Shown here: piece after piece, positions 44,193 through 56,100 of the stretch
Position numbering within the stretch: position 1 is the first letter of the stretch
How the letters are laid out: each line of letters starts with the position of its first letter
Assembly (NCBI GenBank): GCA_009746045.1
Contig: RPFO01000448.1
Span: forward strand, 2,575,009-2,639,008
Source of the DNA: Mesostigma viride
Lineage: Eukaryota; Streptophyta; Mesostigmatophyceae; Mesostigmatales; Mesostigmataceae
Direction: 5' to 3'
DNA: 64,000 nt
Translations under genes and position numbers: made by a program
Notes under the pieces: generated by a model
What the model saw: only the letters and a program-made list of their open reading frames with translations
The model's database searches: none
What the model was told of the DNA's origin: nothing

Positions 44193-47100
44193 CTGCAAGG
44201 TGGGTGGGTGGGGGAGGAAAGGCGGGGCGGGCGGAAGCCGTCGCCCACGAGTACAGGGTGCGTGTCAACTAGCATTAGTTTATTTTTCCATGCTGCGATG
44301 GGGTGGTTTGAGAGGATGGGATATTGATGGGTCCCAAACGTCCATGTTTCGCGTGTGTGGGGTCCCATGTGCCGCACTGCACGTGCCACACTGCGACAAA
44401 GTCCACCACACCATTATCTAGTAATACTAGTACGAGGTCAAAGACACAAGGTCAAGAGGGAGGGGCCACGGTTGCGACCAAACATGACATGACTGCCATG
44501 GCAGGACATGAAGATTTGACGGTCACTCAGGAAAAAAGCCACTGTCAAGGGAAGGGGAAAAAAGAAAAAGGGCCACACGGCTGAGAACGTACCCGGTAGG
44601 GCACCTCCTGGTACTCGTTGAGGAATAGCTGCAGCTGCGTCTGGCACACGCTGAGGTCCCCGTCGGTGAAGTCGTAGCGGATGTTCCAGCCGAGCGGGCC
44701 GAACTTGCGCCGCTCCTGGATGACCGCGTGGAAGAGGCACACGCCATAGAGCAGCCGCTGCCACGCGCGCGGCTTGTCGCAGTCGTTCAGGTACTTGTCC
44801 GTGAACCGCGTGTAGCTGCGCAGGAGGTTGGACCGCAGGCCCTTGGGCGGCTCCAGCGTCATCTTGACACCATTCTGTAGGATCGCGCCGGGGAAGTCAG
44901 GCGACGGCATCGAGGTCAGCCACAGCCGGAAGTCCTTGTGCACCTTTTCGGGGTCGATGTTCTCCACGATGCGCTCAAGCGCGGGCATCCAGCTGGGCGA
45001 CAGGTGGCAGTTCTGGAGGCACACCCACATGCCGCGGTCCATGCCGACCTGGAGCAGGCGCTCTGCCTTGGGGCCCTGGCCCTGGCCGAGGGAGACCTTT
45101 TCAAACTTCTTCGTGAACCGCATCTCCTCGGCCAGCTTGAGCAGGTCGGCCATCGGGTCCGCCCCGGCTGACAGCACAAAGATGAGCGGCGTGGTGGGCG
45201 ACGCGTCGCGGTAGCACGCGGCCAGGTCGAACGTGGGCGGTTCGACAAACTGGGGGCCGAGCTTCTCGGCGACAAAGTCCCGCACGCCCAAGATGAGCTT
45301 GTCCGTGCGAAGGCAGCGCAGCACGAGCAGCTTCGCGAAGCTGGACAGCTTGGTCTGCCAGTCACCCGCGAGGGGCTCCTGGTGCGCGGTTGACGAGTCG
45401 AACAGCGCCTTGTAATGGCCCAGCGACGCCGCCACATGCTCGGCAAAGCCAACAAAGTGGGGCAGATTTGATAGGTTGAGCAGCTCGAGCCACATCTTGT
45501 CGGTGATCCACTCGTGGCCCTCCGGCTTGGGCAGCGTCATGGTGGTGGACGTGGGCCCTGCGAGTAGGTAGCGCAGCTCGGCGCCGTCGATCTCGTGCTC
45601 GTGCTGGAGCACCTTCATGGTAAGCAGGAAGCTGAACATGAGCTTGTGCTTCTCGAACAGCGACCGGCAGACGTTGAGGTACAGGTTGAGCGTGAACGTC
45701 TCGTTGAGGGAGACAATGCGTTGCGCGACGTCCGGCGAGGGGGCCGCCTCGTCGATCGAGCGGTGGAAGAGGTTGATGAACCAGGAGAGGGAGTACTGGT
45801 ACATGGGGTCGACGAGGGCCAAGTCGGAGATGCAGAAGAAGAGGAGCGAGGCGCGCACGGCCACCGGGTGGTACACGTTGCGCGTGGTGTCGATCTCGCG
45901 CTCCGTTTTCTCGCTCTCCGTCACCTTGAGGCTGATCTCGTCACTGGTCACCTTGGACTGGGCCAGCGTGTTGATGAGCGTCTCGTCCTCGAGGATGTCG
46001 CCCTGCGAGTTGGAGAGCAGGAAGAGGATCTTGTCCTCCGTCTCCTTAAGCTCCTTCTTCATCTTGGCGTTGGACACGACGAGCGACGACTTCATCTCGG
46101 CGAGGTCCGGCCGCTCCTGCGAGACCACCTGGCCCAGCAGCTGGTCCTCGAGCCCCTCCGACGTCACGAAGAAGTTGAGCAACGAGACCTTGACCGAGAC
46201 CTCGGGCGGGTAGTGCGGGTTGCGCAGCTTGCTCGTCATGAAGAACTTGAAGTCGGGGTGGTAGGGCAGGATGTTGTCGCCGATCTTGATGACCTCGCTC
46301 CCGCCCTGCTTGAACGTCTGCTTGAGAAGGAGGGGCTCCAGGGCCGGGTCCAGGGACTCCCCCACGTTCTCCATCAGGACAGCCCGCCCGAACCGGACGC
46401 CGTTCTCCAGCGTGCGCAGAAAGTCCTTCTCTGACTGCTTGATGATGTCCAGCCCAGACTCCTTGTACAGATTCTTGACCCACCGGTTGGCCTGCCCCTG
46501 CGGGTCGATCATGAGCGGCCATCGGCGCGCCTTGGAGACGATGATCCCGTTCTCCAGCGACACACTGTCTGAGGGCAGCCCCGCGATCATCCATGTGCGC
46601 ACGAGCACTGGGTCCTGCAGCACGAGCCGCATGTTGGTCCCCGGCGTGTGCGCCATGCCCACCCGCTTGAGCTCGCTCTCCCAGTGCTCATTGAGCCGCT
46701 GCCGGTAGAGCGGCGTGAACGGCCCCAGGTACGCGATGCTGCCCGCCGCGATGACCACGTCGCCGACCACGTTCGCCAGCTGGCGCGCGAGCTGCTCGAT
46801 GATCTGGCTCCAGCGCACCTTCTCGCCGCCCAGCCCGCCGATAAGCTTTTCCGCGCGCGTGAGCTTGACGTGGCAGTCGTTGACCTGCGTCGACAGCTCC
46901 TCCTTCTTCTTGATGGCCGCCTCGTAGTTGGCCTCCAGCGCGGCGATCTTGTCCTCGACGTCCTTGAGCGCCGCCTGGGTCGCGGCCAGGGACGCCATGG
47001 TCACATCGAGCGTGGCCTGCGCGGCCGCGAGCTGCTCGCGCTTAGGCGCGACCGACTTGGCCACGTTGTGGTACGTGTACATGGCGCGCACCCACATGCA

Positions 47101-50100
47101 GATGGACGTGCACGCCTTGGAGACGCGAGAGACCTGCTCGGGCGTGAACGACTCCATCTCGATGTAAGGCTCGATCTTCTGGATCGTCGGCTCCCCGATG
47201 TTGTCCTTGTCGTACTGGAGCAGCGACTCGAGGAACTTGGTCGGGTCCGTCAGCATCTTGGAGGACGCATCCCAGTAGTCGGCAATCTTCTTGCCCATCT
47301 TGACAGGGTCGGCGACCATCTTGGGCGGGATTTGGAACATGATGCATGTGGCCTCCATGACAAGCTTGACACCCTCGGGCGGGTTGCGCATCGACTTAAC
47401 TTCCACAATATCGTTGCGCGTGAGGTTCTTGAGCGACGACAACGCGGCATCCAGCGCGGGCAGCGCTGCGTCCAAGTCACGCTGCGCACTGTCCGCGATC
47501 TCTTTTGCGCCGGCCGCCTGCAGGTTGGCGTCCGCCTCCTGCTTCTTCACGGTCGCGCGCGTCTCGCTGGCCTCCAACTTGTCGCGGTTGATCGTCACCA
47601 TCATCTCCTCCACGTCCTTGACCGTCTTCTCCAGCATCGGCTGCAGCTCCACCAGCTCCACCTTCATCTTCTCCACCTCACGCGCCGTGTGCAGCAGCTT
47701 GTCGAGGCCCGTCTCCAGCCGCCGGCGCATCATCCCGATCTCCTCCCGCTTCTCGCCCACCAGCTTGATGAACGTCTGCAACAGCTCCAGGTAACTCGTG
47801 GGCGTGACGTAGTTGAAGCGGCCCAGCTCTGCCAGGAAGAGGCGCGACTCGGCCTCCACGCTCCTGTGGGTGGGTGTGCGTGGGGGGGGGGGGCGGGAAG
47901 GGGGGAGAATGGGGCATGGGGGCCGGGGGCATCAAGGGGGGCAAAGTGGCCAAGGAGGAAACAAGGAGGCACGAGCAGGCGTGGGCGTGAGTACGAATCA
48001 AGAGATGTGGTGAGATTCAAGCCACCTTGCAAGGCATGAGACATGCTCTACAAGACCGGCGAGCCAAGACAGGCACGATGCAGGAATAGAAGACATTGAG
48101 GACAGGCACCCCCTTGCAAGAGGAGGGAAAAAGAGGAAAGAGAAGCGGGGATGAGAACAAGGGGGAGAAAGGAAAAATCGATGCATGGAAGAGGCAGTGC
48201 TTTTACTAACGGGACTATTTCGTCAACCGGTTGACGAATTTTGAAAATAGTAGTAAAATAGTCAACCATTTTGGGCAATTCGTCAACCACATTCGTCAAC
48301 CAACTCTCAACCAATTGACGAATATGTTCCGAAGTTCGTCAACCGGTTTGACGAAATGTTTAGGGTATTCGTCAACCACCTAAGTCCTGAAGGCCAGACC
48401 TAAGGTCCAGCGGCGCGGCGTCAGGCCGTCAGCCCGTACCATCTGAATCCTAGGTACGCTGCAGTTGGAGTTGGTTTGGAAAGACAGTACGTCAGTACGG
48501 TTCAGGACAATGCTCGGGTACCAAAACTGAAGACGAGCAAGGCAGGACTTGAGCCGACGAGGGCATGCAAAAATTATTAACTGTAATCACCCTGGACAAG
48601 CAATTAATTACGTGACGACCTCAGGCCGTCTGGCGACTTCATGTGCGATAAAATATTGCATGCGAAATTGTTTCGATAATGGCGGCGGCGATGTTTAGGT
48701 AGTGTTGCATGAGCTAGAGAATGTCGAAGAAAAACGGGTTGGCAGGTTTCAAGACTAGCACCTTAGATGCGCTGTTTAAGAAGCAAGCTGGACAAATTGT
48801 AGAAACGGAAAATATCGTCGACCTAGGCCGCAGTTTAGACGAAAAGGAGGGCAGGCAGGGTCGCGAAAAACGCAAGAGAGTAGAGCGTGAGGAAGAGGAT
48901 GGGTCGAATGCGCAGGAAGAGGAAGATGGCGGCCAGTCAGCATCATCTGACAGCGCCTCGAACTCTGTAGAGGAGGAATCTGACGAGGAGGAATCTGGCG
49001 AGGAGGGGGCCCAGACAGAAAGGAGCAAGGCCGATGATGACGGCAGCTCAGGGAAGAAGAAGGGGAAGAAGAAGGGCAAGACAAAGCCAGCAGCGAAAAG
49101 GCAGAGACAGGAGTACAACAAGCAGTACAGCAAGGGCAGCTCGCAGGGTGCTGGGCCAAGCTCGGACAAAACTGTGACAGTAGTGCCTGTTGATATCACT
49201 GAGGAGGATGTGATGGTTGTTTAATGGCCTCGTGCTGTGCACACTTGACTCTGGCCTAGCTGTGAAGGATACTAGTCATTATTCTGTAGTTTATTATGCA
49301 GTTGTCAACAGCCACAATGTGATATTGTGTTTTATCCACATGCATTACATGCGTGTGTGAGGCGTGAGCGACCTTAAGTTAATGGTGAAGAAATAAAACT
49401 TCCTCCCCCCCCCCCCCCCGGGTTGACGAAGCGCCACGGCAAATAGTCAACCAGTTTGACGAATTGCCGAGGCAAATAGTCAACCATTTGACGAAGTGCC
49501 GAGGCAAATAGTCAACAAGTTGACGAATGACAAAAACCCTTAGTAAAAGCACTGGGAAGAGGGTTAGTAAACAAGCTACACTCAAGGTATGCCAGAAAGG
49601 AAACTCTTTTTCACCATGTTTAGATAGTAGCAGATAATAAAATATTAATAGTTATAAAAGGTAACAGATGTTCGATAGAGATGGTACAGCATTGAAACAG
49701 ATGTTAGCAATCCTGCGTTATTTTTCTAAATAGTTGTAAAAAAGTAGCTTTGACGTACTGGTGGATGAACATGCACGAGGAGACGACGTTGGAGACAAGC
49801 TGCTCGTCCTCCATGGTGACGTCGACCAGGAACGAGCGCGCGACGCTGGTGAGCGCCTCCTTGGGCCACTCAGAGAACCAGTCGATCGTGCAGCAGTTGA
49901 CGAGCGAGGGGAACATGCGCAGCCGGTTGCGGAACGCGTCGCCAATTGGGGACATGGCGAGCACCACGTGGAGGTGCTGGCGCACGCGGGACACAAACTG
50001 CGCGTACAGGCTGGCCTTTGTCACCGGCTGGCCGGCCGCTTGCAGTATGGGCCGCATCGCGTTTGAGATTGTCTCCATGTCGTCGAATGAGAGTAGGTTG

Positions 50101-53100
50101 GGCACCTCGCCGCTGTTGAGGATGTTGTTGATGTCCTCTAGGAAGCTCTCTTGCACGACCTGGGGGGGGGGGGGGATTAAACAAAAAACATAAGGATGAC
50201 GAGGAGGGTGATTGAATTGGTGCACGTGCGAGGGTTTGCGTGCATGAGATGAGGGGTTAGGGGGTTGGGGGTAATGGTTTGCGCACATATGGACGGGTGA
50301 GCCCCTGCATCTGTGTCGTGTTTGTGTGGAGCATGTTCATGTGCTGGGTGCCCGAGCTGTGCGTATTAGGCTTTAAATAATTGCACAAAGCTGAATTCTC
50401 ATGCTAGAAACGGCGCAGAACCAGAAGTGGGATGGAATTCTCCACCTGAGGCCCAACAGAGGTGGAAAAAGCAAATCAAATCTCACACATCAAATCATCA
50501 ATCACCTAACACATCAAACTCGCACGTTATGGTGAGCGGCCGACGGAGGCAGTCAGCCAAATACCCCCCCCCCCCCCCCCCCCCGCGTGCTTATGATAAG
50601 GCGACCAGGCCACCCACCTGCGTGTCGGTGAAAAGGAAGGTGGTGAGCTTGCCGTCGACGCCCGCCATCATGAGCACTTTCTTGAGGTCTTCCTTCCACT
50701 CGTTGTTGCCATATCCCTTGACGACCTCTATCTGCATGAGCTCGTACTCCTCCATGTACGTGGCGAGCCGCGTGAGGCTCTGCCGCCCGCTGCCGCCCAC
50801 GCCGAGCAGCAGCGCGTTGCCAAGTGGCAGCCCGATCACGCGGCAGATGCGTGACACGTGCTCGATCGCGTCCAGGAACAGCACCAGCCGCATCGGCGCG
50901 TTGGTCAGCGAGTTGTAGTCCTCCAGGTAGTCCTCCACCACCTGCCAAGGGGGATGAATGAGTTCAAGGTTGGTGCGGAAAGCCAAATACGGCGAGGAAT
51001 ACAGTACGGCGAGGAAAAAGAAAAGGGAAGAGGAGCAAGTGAGCGCTTAAATTGTATGAAGAAACGCTAGATTATGCGAGACAGACACCATTTCGAGTGT
51101 GTGCAGCAAACAAAGACGGAAGGGATGGATGAGGCACAGGAGGCGAGAGGACACGGAACCGAATGCGACGGGACATCTCAGCCTTTGATATATCTGCCCA
51201 GCCAACGTCCCCAATCCACTTCATTTCCAAGTTATTAATTTCTTTATTCTGAATATCAACGAGACAACCAGCGCAGGCCAGAAATCTCCCCTACCCCCGG
51301 CACCTATTTTGCACCTAATATGCACCCATCATTTTCCTATGGTTTACTTGTTCTGAGTAGCCCACTCGATAGCCCCCGCCCACCTTTACGAGCGCGTCCA
51401 TGTCGGTGGCCTGCTGGTACACGCGGGGGTCGGCCTGCGGGACCAGGTAATCCCCGTAAATGATGCGGTCGGCTGTGACCACGTCCGCCCAGTCATACCC
51501 GCAGTCCTCCTTGAGCCGCGACGCGAGCAGCCGCCGGAACCAGCCCGCGTCCTCCGCGTTCACGAGCCGGTCCTGGAACACGCGCGCACACTCGTGCATC
51601 CAGAGCGAGAGCAGCGCCTCTGGCTTCTGGCACTTGTGTGGGTCTGCGCGCAGGACGCCCTGGATGACCTTGGCCAGGTCGCGCAGGTTGAACGTGTAGT
51701 GGCTCTTGCTGGGCGTGGGCAGCAGCTCGGTCCGGCACGTGTTGTAGAGCGTGATCGTGGCCGCGAGGATGGGGGACTTGAGCTTCTGGACATCGGCGGG
51801 GAAGGATTCGAGGGGCGGGCCGAGGATGGCCGAGAATATCCGGCTAATGCTGTCGTCCGCGAGATCGGTGAATGCGATGAAGTTGAAGTGGCGGAGGAAG
51901 CGGGCGGTTACCGGGTTGCGGCCGCCCCCCGGCGGTCCCATGCTGCCCACGAATTGGATGTCGATGACCTCGCGGAACGCGCAGGGCGGCTTGAGCTCGT
52001 ACCAGCCGCCGTGGTCCATCCACTGGCGCAGCAGCTCGATGGGCGGCTGTGCGAAGTACTTCTCGCGCTGCGGCATGTTCATGTCGTCGACCATGATGAT
52101 GAACTTCTTGCCGCTGGGCGGGCCGAACACGCCCTTGCGTTTCTTGTCCAGCTTCCCGTCCAGCAGGTCCTGCGTCTGGTTTGCGGACGTGCGCGCGGAG
52201 AAGGTCAGGAACAGCGGCGCGTAGAGCTCGGGCATCCCGTTAGATAGCTTGTCCTGCAGCATGAGCGTCTTGCCCGTGCCCGTGTCGCCCACGCAGAGCA
52301 CGTTGCAGTGGTTGCGCATGAGCTTGTCGAGAACGTAGCTGTACCGCACCGTGTCCATCGTGGGCACGATGATCTTGCTGAATGGGGTGCCCGCGGGGAC
52401 ATTGAATTCGGCCACCCCGGGCATCGCCATCCAGTCCTGCCACGACCGCGTCTCCGTGTCATAGAAGCAATCATACAGTGACCGGTCCTCGGGGGGGATG
52501 GCGTCCACGGCGGTGCCTGCAAGCCCCAGGAGGGCGCGGACCGACGCGTTGAACTTTGCGCGGCTGGGCTTGTCGCACGACGCCCCGATCGACCACACGA
52601 GGGAGAACACGAACCAAGGCTCGATGAAGGGGTCAACCTTGGCGCGGTCCTCATCGGTCGCGCGGCTGTGCTTGACGCGGTGGTGGTGGCCCGCCTCGCC
52701 ACCGCCCGAGTCCTCGTCCGCCTTGTGTGCGCTCATGATCGTGCCGCCGTCCTCGGCGTCCGGGTCAAAGGGGAGCAGGAGCGAGTCGAACACATGGAAG
52801 AGGGAGAGGACCAGGTTATGGCCCGCGGTGGCCACCGTCTCCTTGAGGTGCTTGCGCACGAGGTCGACCGCGCCGGGCACGGTCGCCTTGAAGAGCGCGA
52901 GCAGCTTGTCGCGGTGGTGGGAGACCACAGGGGCCAGCCGGTCGAGCCACGAGGTCACCAGGGCATCGAGGGAGAGCGCCGAGGGCTCCATGTACACCAT
53001 CCCGCAGCGGGAGACGGTCGCGGGGGACGCAACGGCGAGGTCCTCCACCTCGAACATCATAGTCATGGTCGGGGTCAGCTGGATGATCTCGCCCGAGACC

Positions 53101-56100
53101 AGGCACAGCTTCTTGTTGTCGTCCAGGACCGTGTTCTGGCAAAGGGGAGCAGTACGATGGGGGACAGCAAATCGCGGGCAGAGGGAGAATGATGGAGGTA
53201 AGGGGATGTTGAGGATATAGGGAAGGCAGTGTAGGTAGGATGTAGGCGAGACAGGGTAAAGGCTGTAAGTGATGGGTGGATGAAAGGGGCAGGATCTGTT
53301 TTTAGGTCGACGAATGGGACAGGTTGAACATAGGGGGTGAGGGCGGGTGAAATAAGGGCCACGATCAAGGTGAGGGAAATGACGCATGACAGCGGGAGTG
53401 TACAGCAGTATTTTTGGAAAGGGAAAGTAGGGGTTGCATAGGGACATGGTTGGGTGGGGTTGGGAGAGAAAAGCAACAAAGGAGTCAACATGTGGCAACC
53501 AATACCTCGCGATTTCACGGTAAACTGTATAGCACAGCCGCCCTGTGGCTTCGCAAGGCAACCCCCCTTTTAAGGAAATGTTGTGAAAATGTTGCCATAT
53601 ACAGTTGAGGAGGGCACACGAGGAGGGAGCGCATATGACCTAGTACCCTAAAAGGCAACACAGTGGAGCATGAAAAAATGCGCTTTAAAGGGGGTCGCCC
53701 AGGGTTTCTGAGTTGTTCTACAGAATGCCCGCTCCCTTTGATTCCATTCTACAGAACACCCGCTGCCTTTGAATCCATTCTATAATGCCCGCTCCCTTTG
53801 AATCCACTCTACAGAATGCCCTCTCAACTTGATTCCGTTCTTCGGACTGCCCGCTCACCTTGCTCCTGTTCTAACAAATCTCCCGCTTACCATGTTCTCG
53901 ATCCAGATTGCGTCCACGGGCCCATCGAACATGATCCACTTCTTGTCGTCGCTCGTGTCCTCGGCACACTCGCGCATGTAGCACGCGAGCACGCCGTCCG
54001 TCCATTCGTGCGTGTTCTCGTCAAACTCGCCGTACAGCTGGCCCATCGTGATGCTCTTCGGGTTGAGGCACACCACCTGGCAGGGGGAAGCGCCGCACGT
54101 GCATAGAACACAGCCAAGGGGCGCACGCAGAGCAAGCGCAGCAGGTGGAAGGCACAGGGCGGGCGTCAGGTTGAAAAAGTGCAATAGGTGTCCGGAGGTG
54201 CTGCCTGGCTGGTAAGGGGAGATTTATGGAGCAGGACTACCGCACCCATCTACAATAGCACCTGCCTTGTACTTGCTCGCTAGATACACCGCGGCGGTAG
54301 CGCACTGTGTTTGCGGCAGGTCAGGCGAAGCTACCTGTTATAGATGACCACAGGATGGCCAGCATTCGGCAAACCAAGGGGAAACAGGGAAACTTCGAAA
54401 GCCACGGGAGGCACGCAGCGAGACCCGTGTCCCACGGACAGTGCAGGACAGCACTGGATAGCAAGCAAGCACGGCCTAAAAACGGACTCCTCACCACGTG
54501 GGCCCACCAGTGAGTCGTGCATCGGCCCACAGCAATGGATTCAACCTTGTGCTGACAAGGAGCTGTGGCCCATTTGTCGTTCCCTAGCCAAGGTTTGTAA
54601 CCGAACGCTTCCCCTAACACAACCCCTAACACAAAACAAGCAGCATGGGGAAAAAGAATAGCGGAAGTGCGCACGTTAACAGCCTTAAACCTGGGCAGCT
54701 GGCGCAGGTAGTCCCTAGTAAAACAGCTGAGAGAGTTCCCTAGTAGAGGAAAAGAAAAGACTTGTGAGAGCAGATGGGACCGCGGCCTATGCATACCTTG
54801 ACGGCCTTGAATGTGGGCAGCTCGCGCAGGTCCGTCATTGTGCGCTGGAGCGCCTTGTAACACTTGGTCTTGCCCGCTCCCGTGGGCCCCACGAGCATGA
54901 GCCCGTGCCGCACCAGCGTGGTCTCGTACAGCTGGATGACCTTCTTGACAAAGTTGTCCTCAGCAACAATGTTCAGCAGGTCGCACGAGTGGGAGAGCGC
55001 AGCCAGGAACCGCTCGTAGTCGGCCTTGGGCTTCTTGACCCCCGGGAACAGGTCGCTGATGATGCCCATGAATAAGGGCAGGTCGTGCGAGAGGAACTTG
55101 GGCACGTTGACATCAGAGAGGCCTCGCAGCAGCAGCACGTCCTCGTTCTCGTCGGGGTAGTCACGCTTGAGGTTCCCTGCCGCTGTGATGACCGACTTGA
55201 CAGCGCGCATGCCGTAGTCGTAGTGGTCCTGGCTGGACAGCTGCTCGGAGCACAGCGTGAACGTGGACACCATCTTGCGCGCCAGGTTCTTGGCGTTCTT
55301 GAACCCGAACGAGTACATGGAGATCTCGCCAATGAGCGCGTAGTCGGGGACCATCATCGCGCAAGGCCGGAACAATGCCTTGAGGTTGTCGGGCAGCTCC
55401 GAGCGGCCCGCGTAGCCCGGGTTCATCGTGATGTACACGGAGCACGAGTCGTCCAGGTTGATCTCACTGTCCTCGAAGATGAAGCGCTTGAGCTTCTGCT
55501 GGATCGCCAGCTGGATGGTCAGGATCTGCTGCGCGACGACCGAGAGCACCTCCAGGTCGATGCGGTTGAACTCGTCAAAGCAGGCCCAGGCACCGGACGA
55601 GGCGAGGCCCTTGAAGAACTTGCCCATGGCGAGGTAGTCGAGCCCATCGCTGCAGTTGAAGACCACACACTGCTTGGCCAGCGCTTTGGCCAAATCTTTG
55701 GTTGTCTCGGTCTTGCCGGTACCTGGGAATGTTCATAATAATAGAAGATCGTATGGGCAATGAAAATGACGCGTAAACTCAAGGCATGCTTGAGGTACTT
55801 GGCATGAGCAAAGCACACGGACATCATTGTGACAGCTTGATTGAGAGATTTTGGTTAGGGCACAAAGGGCAGGAAAAAACTGCCATGTGGGGAAACAGGT
55901 CCCTATTAGGAAAGTTCGCCAGTTTGCCCCCGAACCAGCCAACACACGCCAAATAACCACAATATTGAACAATGGGAAACCAGCCTGGACATGCCATAGC
56001 ATGTCCCGTTGCTAAATTAGTCTCAAAAAATTAAGCACAGCCCTCCCCAGCGAGAGCCACGCACACAATGTATAAGAATTACGTGTAAGAACAAGACCCC

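Larger units (their letters stand above)
47864..49758 (-). other. Dynein intron hosting a transposon
   Basis: 1,895 bp; donor GTACGT at 49,758 and acceptor CACAG at 47,864. Without the element and one duplication it would be 527 bp, like its neighbours. Confidence 0.9.
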
